A DNA stretch of 64,000 nt from Coenobita brevimanus (GCA_032717465.1 CM064732.1:29248107-29312106), one strand, 5' to 3'. Counted from the first letter of the stretch, positions 1 through 10,480 are shown. Numbers and translations are program-made. Notes: a model not told the origin generated them from the letters alone.

Positions 1-155
1 ACCGCGTTTTTTTTTTTTTTACTACTGTCCGATGGGACCACCACTCACACACTCATTAACATGTTCACAAATAGGTTGAGCTTTTCGTCGATGATTTTGC
101 GATTATTTATCCACGAACCAGGAAGAGCTCCGTCTCTGTCAGCGACCTGTGTGTG
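1..155 (-). mobile_element. 5' end of a CR1-type LINE, cut by window edge
   Basis: These bases match the 5' terminal part of the CR1-like LINE at about 19357-19508, including the T-run, and both copies stop after the same CGACCTGTGTGTG stretch. The element lies on the minus strand, so its ORFs would continue left of the window. To its right the sequence switches to the Tigger-derived element also seen at 11542-12527, so the LINE was inserted into that element. This short piece is 5' untranslated sequence with no coding content. Confidence 0.7.
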
Positions 156-160
156 TGTGT

Positions 161-1061
161 AAGGCAGAGGCAAGGAGTGGCCAAAAACTGCTATTTTCCC
201 TTACTACGCAACCCCCCTCCCAGCACAATGTGCCCATTGTAACTTAGAGGCTCATGGAGAAGGTGCTCAAGAGGAGTCTACAGTAAGATGTCGCCAAATA
301 ATGACTTTGATAATAACATTTTTGGCAATAATTGTAAGTCAGAATAGATACCCAGTTTCTATAATAATGTTTGGATTCACTTGAATAATGGTTATTTCGT
401 GAATGCCAAGCTATTATACCGCAAATACGTTCATAACAAGATGAGGAATGAAATAGACAGACAAGAGGGGATGAAGGATATTGCCAAAAATGTGAGCAGT
501 AGCAAGGAGGATCGCCACATCCCCTGGCTACTCGGGCCACGCCGCTGTCCCCTCCACCACCACTGCCTCACCTTACTCACCAGCTGCCTCCCCCTCCACC
601 TCCACAGCCCCATCTGACTCTCCCACCTGCTTCACCTGGCATACCTGCAACCCCCACCATAATGAATGTTGCTGCTATTCTGGAAGAAATATAACATTCG
701 ACATGCAATAAATTTCTTCGTCAATCCAGGAATAATAAACACTGGCAACTGCTGAACACGTGTGGTGCGGCCAGGGCAGCGAGGGAACTCTAAGTGTGTT
801 GCTCCGCCTAGGAACCCCTGCTATTTAAGTCCATCAGGCATGTCGTCTACTATTTTTAAGGTGACTGACCATATTTTTGTTATGTTAGGTGTATCTGTAG
901 TATATGTCTTACAAATTTTCCCTTTATTATATCTCTGAGGTTAAGAAAATATCAAGGTTTGTGGGGTGCCACCCATATGTTATTTTTCCCATGAGATTAT
1001 CTATTCACAGTACGCGAGGTTGTGGACCACCCAGCCACTCACGCACTGTGCAAGCGTACTG
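161..1061 (+). mobile_element. Tigger/pogo-derived non-autonomous element, copy a (5' end lost)
   Basis: The sequence is homologous along its length to 11542-12527. Its 3' end keeps the terminal inverted repeat (about 1044-1061), followed by TA at 1062-1063, the target dinucleotide of pogo elements. The 5' end is cut by the CR1 insertion at the left edge. Around 381-720 it carries decayed coding sequence whose sister copy resembles the region after the DDE domain of Tigger/jerky transposases. Frameshifts and stops show it is inactive. It is inserted in the RTE-D LINE that continues at 1064. Confidence 0.7.
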
Positions 1062-1063
1062 TA

Positions 1064-2071
1064 CTTGCAAATACCAGATAAGAACTTAGTAGACTAATGC
1101 AGAGTTTTGCTGATGTCTGTGTGCATCGTGCCTTCAGAGTAAATGTAGGAAAGAGTAAAGTGATGGTTATTGAGAGAGTTGGTAGCTCCCAGTGTGATAT
1201 TATAGTGAATGAAGAGAGACTGAAATTGGTGAGAGAGTTCAAATACCTGGGTACCATGATGGAAAAGAGAGGAAAATGTGAAAAAGAAGTGGAAAGTAAG
1301 GTGACACAGGGAAGAAAGGTAGCTGGTACTATGAAGGCCTTGATGAGAAACAGAGGCTTCAGTGTTGCTGCTGCACGAGGCTTAAATGGAGTGTTAGTGC
1401 CCACTTTAACATATGGATGTAAGACTATGGTGTGGCATGAAAATGAAATGTCAAGAGTGACAGCAGTGGAGATGGGATTGCTGAGGAATGTACATGGAGT
1501 ACAGAGAGTGGCTAGGATACAAAACCATGTGATTCATGAAAGACGTGGAGTAAGGAAGTCTGTGGACACCGGAATCAAAGAGAATGTACCGAGATGGTAT
1601 GGTCATATGGAGAGAATGGATAACAATAGAGTGGTGAAAAAGGTGTATCTGAGCGAACGTGAAGAAGGGAGAAGGTGAGGTTGGCCAAGAAGGCGGTGGA
1701 GAGACATGGTGGATAAGTGTGTGAGGAAGAGCGGCATGGAAGTTGGTGAGGCTAAAGGACTGACAAGAGATCGAGCAGCATGGAAGAAAATTGTGAGAAG
1801 ACATGCAAGATCAGGGATTTCGCACCCCTTTTTAATGTGACAGTGTCTGGATTGACTCTACTAGATACGTTTATGTGAAGCTACAGAATGTGGTAAATGT
1901 TTTTGGCATATCAGGTAGAGCCAAGATTCCGGGGGCTTGAATGATGAGTGAACGGAAGTGTGGTCCATTGGATTGGGCAAACTTGGGCTGTCTGGACATT
2001 GCTATTCTTCACTCTGCCCTAGGGTGGGAAAGGAGGCCCGGATGATGATGATGATGATAATGATGATGATG
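1064..2071 (+). mobile_element. RTE-type LINE (family D), 3' part
   Basis: This is the 3' end of a non-LTR retrotransposon. The coding remnant is followed by about 230 bases of 3' untranslated sequence and a (GATGAT)n tail at about 2041-2071, the trinucleotide-type tail usual for RTE elements. The same family lies on the minus strand at 52405-52918 and 54596-55160. The part upstream of 1064 is displaced by the Tigger-derived element, so the RT catalytic core is not visible here. Confidence 0.8.
1097..1846 (+). pseudogene. RTE-D reverse transcriptase C-terminal region, degraded
   Basis: The reading frame encodes the region after the RT palm: FKYLGTMMEKRG, then TLTYG near residue 100, YGHMERMDNN near residue 175, and after one in-frame stop (TGA, 1676-1678) RRRWRDMV and DRAAWKKIV. 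The order YLG, LTYG, GH.ERM, RRRWRD is typical of RTE-like reverse transcriptases. Endonuclease and FADD motifs are missing because the upstream half is absent. It is a retrotransposition relic, not a host gene. Confidence 0.8.
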
Positions 2072-2599
2072 CCATTTCCATCCAGCTTCCATACAGTGAT
2101 CAATTGTTCAATGGTTCACACATTCAATTTTTGTTACTTTAAAGCTCACAAAATATAAACTGTCATTCAGAAATGTAATGTACAAATCACAGCAAGCGAA
2201 ATTATGATACAATCTGACTCAATGTCATGTAATGATGGTTTTGATGGTGGGTTACTCATGCTCTGTTCCTGCTCAGTAATGACCTGTTCAAGGGACACTG
2301 TAGTTTTATATTACTGTTCATACATATTGCTCAATTTCTGTCATTCCAGAGCTAAAGTTATATTAACTGTCACTGACAGATGCAATGCACAAACCTCAGA
2401 TAACAATACTGTACCCAGTGGCTTCTGTGCAGATCATAATGTTTTTCCACCATGGTGACTATTTAAGCTGGAAGGGTCAAATTTATATACAAGAACACGG
2501 TGTTAAATATTGGCAACTATTAAAGTAAAATACAGGCAACTTTCCATTTGCAATCAGGCTATGTGCATAACAACCAACTGGTTAATGAATGAGTGTAAA
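2072..2599. other. Spacer with no recognisable gene
   Basis: A+T-rich sequence with only short chance reading frames. No terminal repeats, splice-framed exon or known protein motif was seen. Its right end (about 2573-2602) is a repeat of 5885-5914. Confidence 0.5.
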
Positions 2600-5500
2600 C
2601 TGGGGGTAGGGGGGTTTTCAAGAATACTCCCCCAGTATCCCTGCTTGTCGTAAAAGGCGACTAAAAGGGTTGGCGGAGGGTTAGTGCCCCTCCCCGGAAA
2701 ACAACTAACTAAAAAAACAAACAAGAAGCCTTGGACAAGGACTGACCAAACGATGACGACCCAGGACCGGACAAAGGACTTGGTAATGGCTACATGGAAT
2801 GTAAGAGGAGCGAATGATGAGGTGAACGAGAGAGAGAGCTTGTCCAGGTGCTTGAGGGTGCAAAAGTGGATGTATGTGAAATGACTGAAACAAAATGGAG
2901 AGGAGAAAGTGTGAGAGAATGGGAGTATGGATGGGGTATATGTGCATGAGTAGGTGAGAATGAGAGGGCAAAGGAAGGAGTATGTATAGTTGTGAGTAAA
3001 AGATGGAAGAAGAGCATAAGACAGTATGGATCAGTTGGGTCAAGGATTGTGTGGAAAAAGTTGAAAGTTGGAATATAAATGTGGGCGATTGTGTGTGTGT
3101 ATGCGCCAATGCAAGATCGTGCTAGCAGAGTGAGAGAAGAGTTCTGGACAATTGTGGAAGTGTGCATGGAAAAGTTTGGGAGGAATGAGAGAATGTTTTT
3201 GATCGGTGATATGAATGGTAAAGTAGGGAATGTGAAGGTGGATGGAATAGTTGGTGAGTGGGGTGTGCCTGCTGCGATAGATGAGAATGGCAGTGCGTTA
3301 GTGGACACCTGTGCTGGGAGGGGGTTGGTGATAGCCAATACCCTCTTCAGGCATAAAATGATCCACAGGTATACATGGCGAGTGATGAGAAGGGTGGGTG
3401 GTGAACTGAATCAAAGGAAGGCAATGATTGATTATGCGTGTGTGGATGAAAGGATGCGAAGATGTGTAATGGATGCAAGAGCTTACAAAGGTTGGGGGAG
3501 TGGACTTTCTGACCACTACTTGGCGGTGGCTAGAATTAGGATCCAAGTAAGATGGAAGAATAAAAGAAGGGAAAGACGAGAGGAAGGAGTAGTTGCAAGG
3601 AGAGTGGAAAGGTTACAAGAGGATGAGAAAAAGGCAGAGTATAAGAGAGAAGTGGAGGAACGATTGGGCAAACATGAATTGGAGCAGATGGGGGACGTGG
3701 AAGGTGTGTGCAGGATATTTACTGAAGAAATATGTGCAGCATGTGATGTGGTGTGTGGGAGGAAGAGAAGACGGAGGGGGGTGCAAGGAACAGCATGGTG
3801 GACTGAAGAGGTGAGACAGGCTGTGGAACAAAAGAAGAGAGCATACAATGAATGGATGAGAAATAGGGGCATGGAAGAAGTTGAGAGGCGGAAGAGGAAG
3901 TTATATGTAGAAAGAGAGAGAGAGAGGTGAAAAGATTAGTAAGCGAGAGTAAGAAGAGAGTGGATGAGGAATTTGGAAGAAATTTGAGTGTAAAGTGGAG
4001 GGACTGTAAGAAGATGTTCTGGAAAGAGGTGAAGAGAGTAAGACAGGGTGGAAGTGAGGTTAGCAGGGAAATGAAAGATAAAAATGGTAGATTACTAGTG
4101 GAGAAGGGAGAAAAAGTGAGCAGATGGAGAGAACACTTTAAGGAATTGTTAAACATAGAGGATGGAAGTAATGCGAGTATAAGTGGCTGGGGAATGGCTG
4201 GGAGAAGGAGGGAGGTGAGAAGACAGGAAGAAATCAGTAGGATAGAAGTTGTGGAAGCAATGAAGAAAGTTAAATTGGGGAAAGCCCCAGGAATTGATGG
4301 AGTTTGTGGTGAAATGCTGAAGCATGGGGAAGAGATAGTAGTAGCATGGATGTGGAAGATGTGCAGACTGGCCTGGGAGGAAGGTAGAGTCCCAGAGGAT
4401 TGGAAGTCAGGTATAATTATTCCCTTGTGTAAAGGAAAAGGGGAAAAAGAAGTGTGTGGTAATCATAGGGGCATTTGTCTTCTTAGTATAATAGGAAAAG
4501 TGTATGGCAGGATACTTATTGACAGAGTTTGAGAAAGAACAGAGGAATTAGTTGGAGAAGAACAGGGAGGCTTTAGGAAGGGAAGAGGTTGTGTAGATCA
4601 GATATTCATTCTTAGAACTTTAGTGGAAAAATTTCTAGAGAAGGGAAAGAAGTTGTATGCGGCTTTCATGGATTTGGAGAAAGCATATGACAGGGTGGAT
4701 AGACAAGGATTGTGGAAAGTATTAAGAATATATGGAGTAGATGGAAAGTTGCTGAATGCTGTGAAGAGTATGTATGATGGTGCTAAGGCTGCAGTACGTG
4801 TGGATGGTGAACTAAGTGAATTTTTCTCTTAGGAGGTTGGGTTGAAACAGGAATGTGTCATGTCTCCATGGTTGTTCAATCTGTTCATGCATAGGGTAAT
4901 AAAAGAGGTACAAGGTAGGGTAGTGGATGTTGGAGTGGCCCTGGTGAGAGAGGATAGTGTTTGGAAACTCCCTGTACTGTTGTTTGCATATGATACTGTG
5001 TTGTTGAGTGAAGACGAAGGGGAGCTGCAAGGCTTGGTGGACGAGTTTGGGAGAGTGTGCAAGAAATGGAATCTAAAGGTGAATGTAGGGAAGAGTAAAG
5101 TGATGGTCTTTGAGAGAGGTGAAGTCAGTGAATATACAGCAAGGTTGGATGGTGAGGAATTGGAAAATGTGAGTACATTTAAGTACTTGGGTAGTGTGAT
5201 GAGTAAGGATGGATGTTTGGAGGGTGAAGTGCTTGAAAGGGTACAGCAGGGAAGACAGGTTGCTGGTTCTTTGAAGGCAGTGATAAGAAACAGGGAAGTG
5301 AGCATGGAAGTGAAAAAGTTACTACATAACAGTATTGTGATACCAACTCTAACGTATGGCAGTGAAGCTTGGACATTGTTGGAGGGACACAAGTGAAGAG
5401 TGAGAGCAGTGGAAATGAGTTATTTAAGAGGAGCTTGTGGAGTCACATGGAGAGACAGGCTGACAAATGAGGATATAAAGGAGCGTTGTGGTGTGGATGT

Positions 5501-5790
5501 GGATGTGATAGGAAGTGTTATGAGGAACACACTGAGGTGGTTTGGCCATGTGGAGAGGATGGAGGGTGAAAGACTCACGAAGAAAGTGTATGTGAGTGAG
5601 GTGGAGGGGGGAAGAGGGAGGGGGAGGCCGAGGATGAGATGGAGGGATGGGGTGGAGAGGTATATGAGAAAGAAGGGTAAGAGTTGGGAGCAAGGCAGTG
5701 AAATGGCAGGGGACAGGATGACGTGGAGGCGATTTGTTTGTGGCCACCCCAGACGGGATTGAGGCGTCTGGCAAAAGATAGATAGACAGT
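2600..5790 (+). mobile_element. RTE-type LINE family A, copy 1, near full length
   Basis: A 3.2-kb element with the single-ORF layout of RTE LINEs: a G-rich 5' end, the conserved leader CCCTGCTTGTCGTAAAAGG, endonuclease, reverse transcriptase, and a 3' end GGCGTCTGGCAA followed by a short GATA tail. Copy 3 on the minus strand (33996-37170) has the same ends and nearly the same length (3,175 bases), which supports the boundaries. It is inserted in a locally duplicated sequence (2573-2602 and 5791-6037). Confidence 0.88.
2753..5762 (+). pseudogene. RTE-A endonuclease/reverse transcriptase, broken
   Basis: It encodes an apurinic-type endonuclease followed by an RT. Visible endonuclease motifs are ATWNVRG near the start, then YAPMQDR, LIGDMNGKVG and GLSDHYLAVARI. 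RT motifs are KAPGIDGVCGEML, GNHRGICLLS, FRKGRGC, MDLEKAYDRVDRQGLW and CVMSPWLFNL, with FAYDTVLL where FADD is expected, then YLG, LTYGSEAW, WFGHVERM and RGRPRMRWRDG. Disruptions are frameshifts near 2880-3080 and in the AG run near 3920, and stops at 4530, 4830 and 5394. The first catalytic aspartate of FADD is tyrosine, so the RT is doubly dead. Confidence 0.88.
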
Positions 5791-6037
5791 GTTCCTTGAT
5801 TCTGCCAACCCAACAACCTATGCGAGAAATTCCTTTCCTATCCCCTATATAAAATACTTTTATGAGACAAAATCACACAAAAACTAGTTGGTTAATGAAT
5901 GAGTTCAAACTGGGTGGATTAAATATGGGTTAACAGAAGATACATTCCTTGATTCTGCCAACACAACAACCTAAGTAAAGAAATTCCTTTCCCACTCCTG
6001 CATAAGGTACCTTTATGAGCCAAAATCACACACTGTA
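5791..6037. repeat. Imperfect direct repeat, two copies about 154 bases apart
   Basis: About 95 bases starting TTCCTTGATTCTGCCAAC at 5791-5885 recur at 5945-6037. The 30 bases between them (5885-5914) recur at 2573-2602, left of RTE-A copy 1. Together this is a two-unit tandem array interrupted by the LINE. Confidence 0.65.
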
Positions 6038-6046
6038 TACTGTATA

Positions 6047-6084
6047 TGTGTATATATATATATATATATAAATTGTATACTGTG

Positions 6085-6130
<46 letters not shown>
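6047..6130. repeat. (TA)n microsatellite
   Basis: Two TA runs separated by a short spacer containing TGTATACTG. The second ends exactly at the terminal repeat of the next element. Confidence 0.95.
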
Positions 6131-6133
<3 letters not shown>

Positions 6134-7345
6134 CAAGCTCGCCCCCAACACATGGGTTTCGTTCCTTACGTGGCGCGTTCGGCGCGAAACCGCGTAAGTT
6201 TTAACTACTCCTTATTTTGCTCCCTAGATCTCCCAAACGTGGTCCCCCGCTGCCATCTGCCACTGGTAATCAATATGAAGCACCCCAAGTTGTCAGAAGG
6301 CCCATCCAATGTCACAACCCACAAACACAGCACTGCACAGCAAAACTCCTACACACAAACACCCAAACACAAGGCAACATTCCGATGCCGAAAACAGTCG
6401 ATGTTGGAATGTTGCTCCGTGCCCACGCACCTGCATGTCAAAGCCTTGCTGTGCAACACTGTACTTGCAAGCCACAACACCAAATGAACCCTCCAACCAC
6501 CCAAAGTGCCTCATATTGATCACCAATGTCAGACAACAGCAAAACACCACGCCTAGGGGGTCTAGGGAGCAAAATGGTTTCTGGACCATTCGCTGTCAAG
6601 CCAGTTCATTGTCACAACAATAACAAGACAACATAGACTTTGATGGATCCCCCTGAAATATAGTTATTAAAGTATTGATTAATTAATAATAAGTATATTT
6701 ATAAAAGTAATGATTAATTAATATATTTTTAGAATGACGGGGAATCATACAGGGTGCGAATTGTTCTGATGGGGAATCATTCATGTTTTGACGGGGAATT
6801 GACATGATGGCGAATTGTCTTGGAACCCACCGATCGTGTGTAATCTATAACTGGTTACAAGGCTTTATTTAATGCTTTACTTTCTTTAAATGCTTTAACT
6901 TACAGGTGCATACCAGAATAGTAAATATTTAACTTAGAAATACAGTACTGTGGAAAAGCAGTACAGCAAATATTTAACAAACAAATAAAAAAGGTAATAT
7001 TCTGATGCCTATCAGAAAACTGGTTATAAGACTTTATTTCTTGCTTGAACATTATTTAATAATACTTTAACCTGCACATAAACTTACCAGAACAGTACTG
7101 TAAATATTTAACTTACAAATACAGCACTGAGGAAAAGCAGTACAGCGAATCACATCACGTGATCAAAACAAACCGTGCGTGCTGAGCTGATGTTCGAGGA
7201 TTTGGCCTATCAAAGGCCTCTCTTGCGTAAATATATAGTTTTCATAATGGTTCTTTAATCTTACGTTATCTTATACATATCCCAGCACTAACTGTGTATA
7301 ATTGCAAGCGCGTTCGGCAAGACCGTGTTCCGGGCGAGTTTGCTG
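6131..7345. mobile_element. pogo/Tigger-type non-autonomous element with CAGCAA termini
   Basis: The left end reads CAGCAAGCTCGCCCCCAACA, and the right end, read inverted, gives CAGCAAACTCGCCCGGAACA, 17 of 20 matching. TA flanks both ends (6129-6130, 7346-7347). TA target duplication and CAG termini fit the Tc1/mariner/pogo superfamily. No transposase frame is present. The interior is dominated by the inverted repeat at 6213-6577, followed by A+T-rich sequence with a diverged direct repeat near 6900-6980 and 7030-7150. It depended on a transposase supplied elsewhere. Confidence 0.75.
6213..6577. repeat. Large inverted repeat with strand-asymmetric arm divergence
   Basis: The left arm, about 6213-6395, pairs in inverted orientation with about 6400-6577. 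Both arms start ATTTTGCTCCCTAGA when read inwards and share GATCAATATGA-like and GCAACATTCC blocks. Arms differ at roughly a third of positions, nearly all transitions and nearly all of one sense: plus-strand A or C in the left arm against mirrored G or T in the right. A minus-strand transcript would pair these as G-U wobbles. Confidence 0.75.

Positions 7346-7347
<2 letters not shown>

Positions 7348-7379
<32 letters not shown>
7348..7379. repeat. (TA)n microsatellite between two pogo-type elements
   Basis: A TA run filling the gap between the right end of the 6131-7345 element and the left end of the 7380-10415 element. Confidence 0.95.
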
Positions 7380-7382
<3 letters not shown>

Positions 7383-7458
7383 TAGACCCTTCTTATTCGC
7401 AGAATTTGCATCCGCGGATTTAAGTTTCCGTGGATCAAGCTTATTTTAATATTGTACT

Positions 7459-7813
7459 ATTAGGGTTTACAATAAGGCTGGTGGAGTGGTGGGAATGCCT
7501 ATGGGTGCGGGTATGCTAAAATGTTGCTACAAAAGAAGTGCAAGTTGGATGCCAATTTCAAATTAAGTTACAGTGTTTTCGTTTTCGTTTTTTTTAAAGG
7601 CTCCAACATGCTTGCATGTGTCGGCCTTGGCCGCCATTAGGTGACCAAGGCCGACACATGCAAGCATGTTGGAGACTTTAAAAAAACGAAAACGAAAACA
7701 CTGTAACTTAATTTGAAATTGGCATGCAACTTGCACTTCTTTTGTAGCAACAGTTAGCATACCCGCACCCATAGGCATTCCCGCCACTCCACCAGCCTTA
7801 TTGTAAACACTAA
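7459..7813. repeat. Near-perfect palindrome, arms about 170 bases
   Basis: The left arm 7459-7630 and right arm 7645-7813 are inverted copies with only a handful of differences (about 97 percent identity by eye) around a 14-base spacer. The centre carries the 3' end of the PHD-finger LINE family also seen at 61690-61762 (CATTAGGTGACCAAGGCC and an A-rich, CG-containing tail). Flanking non-LINE sequence is duplicated too, so the event copied beyond the LINE. Confidence 0.9.
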
Positions 7814-7887
7814 TCAGTTCATTACTTACGTAGTCGTCGCCCTTCTCGTGTTTACAACTGTACCGTACTTCATTGTGAAAGTGAAAA

Positions 7888-7986
7888 ATGGCTCCTAAGA
7901 AACAAATAAAGGATAAAAGCAATCCTTCTAAGCCAAAGAGAGAGCATAAGGTGTTATCTGGTGTCCTGTCAGAAGGGCCAGACTAG
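7888..7986 (+). pseudogene. Tigger-like transposase N-terminal remnant
   Basis: A 32-codon frame beginning MAPKKQIKDKSNPSKPKREH and ending at TAG. The lysine-rich start followed by KPKREHKVLS is like the beginning of many Tigger transposases, before the first helix-turn-helix. No helix-turn-helix or catalytic region follows. Assignment rests on position inside a pogo-type element and on this short match. Confidence 0.4.
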
Positions 7987-8159
7987 ACTCACAGCTTACC
8001 TACAGTGCCGCCACACATCTTGTCGCCTCACCGCATTAGCACTGTAGGAACTGCACTACAATCATCGTCGTCATCATACAGCAATCACTGTCATCTATAC
8101 AGCAATCATCATTGTACGAAGGTTATGAAGAGAACACAGAGTCTTTGGGTGAGTGTTAA

Positions 8160-10251
8160 CCCCTAAACCACGAGCTTGTTTTGCTTTGACATGTGGCTCC
8201 CATGGGCATATTCGTGCTCCGATAGACTCTCTAAAAATATTTGCCAAAAATCAGTTATTAGTCCTAGAATATTAAAATTACATATGCATATGGCACATAC
8301 CTTCAGCTTTCTCCTGGGATGTTTGTTGAGCCTTCGTCGAGTACCTTAGGACTTGTGGAGACCTCTGAAGTTGGGTAACGAAGTCTCCACTTTACTCTTC
8401 CCGACAACCCGTAATATGATTACCACAGCCTGATATTATCACCAGAAACACTATTCTATGATTCTCAAATAGTTTGGAATCCATACTCCAAAAAAAAAAA
8501 ACACTGTGAAAGCAATGAAAATTACGAGGGCGTATGACCTTCCTATTTGCGATCGTTTGCCGCTGTTGTTCTGTCATTTATTATTCATAAAACCCCCTCA
8601 AACTTCATATTTCTATTACTATATAACATATATATCTACAGTCTTTATTCACAAGTTTCCTTCAGTAATAGTAGTTTATTGTCACTGTAGGCATTCAATT
8701 TCTCTTTCAGTAAAATACGTAGCATTCACTTTCTCGTCCTGTATATTAGCATTGAGAGTGGATGTCACTTTCACCTTCACTTTCATAACTCATAGTATTC
8801 ATACATGCTAGAGTGAAACTTTCACTTTCATTACTCCTAGTATATATACTCATATTCTTATAATACTACTCATTTACATTTCTATTTACGTTCTCTATTT
8901 TATTTACATTATTTACATTTCTATTTTATTTACACTGTGTTAGGCACTGTCACTTGCAGTAACTTATAAAACTATTTTCCACTGTTCACTTATATTTACA
9001 TTCATTGCTTTCACTTGCTGTTAACACATTATTTACACATTATTTACATATCCACTTGCACTGTTTCACTCACCAGAAAGATCGTAGTCACTCTCTATCA
9101 TTTGTTAGCCCTTTACCTCTTTCCACATGAGGTTTAGTAGGGGGTAGAGGTCACAGGGCTCTTTGCATGGGGCTAAAAAGCTGCAGAATTTGACAGGCGC
9201 AAATCCGACATACTTTCACCTTGAAAGACGACAGTAAACTGATACTGGCGGCCTGCCTTTGGGGAGTGCAATACTACCAACGTCAGCCTTGTGACAGCTG
9301 CTAATATATAGCTATGAAATGACTGGCAGGAAATCTAGACAATAAATAATAAATTAGGTAGTTCCAGGTGAATGTAAATATCACTTAGGCTTCTCCCTTC
9401 CCTCCTTATATATGTTTTTATTACGAGAATAGATTGGTATACGGCATATTTCAAGGGGAAATAAACAGCGAAAATTAGCAAATGAGTGCACGTGAGGTGT
9501 TGTCAGGTGATAATTACCCAATTCCAGGTGTATGGCACTCTCACTTACCTTATTTCTTTTTTGTATATATTATTTGGTATAAGAATAGGGCATAGGGCTT
9601 ATTTCAATGGATGAAATCAGTGGAAAATTCCAGGGAAGATTTACTTAGCGTTGAATACAGTGTGGTGGCCTGCAATAATTAGGTAGTTCCAGGTGAATGT
9701 AAATATCACTTAGGCTTCTCCCTTCCCTTCTTATGTATATTTTTATTACGAGAATAGATTATACGGCATATTTCAAGGGGAAATAAACAGTGAAAATTAG
9801 CAAACGAGTGCACGTAAGGTGTTGTCAGGTGATAATTACCCAATTCCAGGTGTATGGCACTCTCACTTATCTTATTTCTTTTTTGTAAATATTATTTGGT
9901 ATAAGAATAGGGCATAGGGCTTATTTCAATGGATGAAATCAGTGGAAAATTCCAGGGAAGATTTACTTAGCGTAGCACGGCCGGGCAGGCGAGAGGAGAG
10001 GGTAATGGAGGGGAGGTAGGGAGGGGAGTCAAGAACGGGGAGAAATGGCTAAATTGTCAACAATGGATGGGAGTACAGATGAGATTAGGAGTGCTGACTA
10101 GTGTTGGATATTGGCAGTACTGACAGATGATACAAGCCACCACTTGAAAGCCTGGGTGAATTCAAAATAACACAGACTCACAAAAGTGACGCCCCGCGGT
10201 ATGATCTCTTGCTCCCATGCGTCACGAAAGTGACGCCCCGCGGTTAAGAGG
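8160..10251 (-). mobile_element. Non-autonomous piggyBac relative, TTAA-flanked
   Basis: TTAA sits on both sides (8156-8159, 10252-10255). Ends are CCCCTAAACCACGAG and, inverted, CCTCTTAACCGCGGG, similar to the autonomous piggyBac at 21960-25639. In inverted orientation its left 250 bases match the right end of that element, including the block GTCTCCACAAGTCCT and TTTTGGCAAATATTTT. It is therefore a relative lying in the opposite direction. It lacks a transposase and carries an internal 300-base duplication (9352-9973). Confidence 0.75.
9352..9973. repeat. Direct duplication of a 300-base unit
   Basis: Bases 9352-9651 and 9677-9973 are nearly identical, starting AATTAGGTAGTTCCAGG and ending TTTACTTAGCGT, with a 25-base spacer. 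The duplication lies wholly inside the piggyBac relative. It has no coding potential. Confidence 0.9.
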
Positions 10252-10417
10252 TTAATATGTATTTGTAATATTTTAAAGTATGTTTTTATTTTTCAGGGAT
10301 GTACTTAGCTTATGTGGAAATAATATGCCATTTTGTGATGGCCTGAGTATCCATGGAATTTGCCTCCCACGGGGGTCTCTGGAACCTAACCCCCGAGAAT
10401 AATTAAGGTCTACTGTA

Positions 10418-10431
10418 CTGTATATATATAC

Positions 10432-10480
<49 letters not shown>

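Larger units (their letters stand above)
7380..10415 (+). mobile_element. pogo/Tigger-type element with CAGTAGACC termini, internally rearranged
   Basis: The left end is CAGTAGACCCTTCTTATTCG, and the right end inverted is CAGTAGACCTTAATTATTCT. TA flanks both ends. A short remnant at 7888 starts MAPKKQIKDKSNPSKPKREH, resembling the basic N-terminus of Tigger-family transposases. The interior has been replaced by a palindrome (7459-7813) and a piggyBac-type insertion (8160-10251), so no functional transposase remains. Confidence 0.7.

Noticed and set aside
7563..7922. 119-codon minus-strand frame
   Set aside because: It runs through the palindrome and LINE tail; an artefact of inverted repeat sequence.
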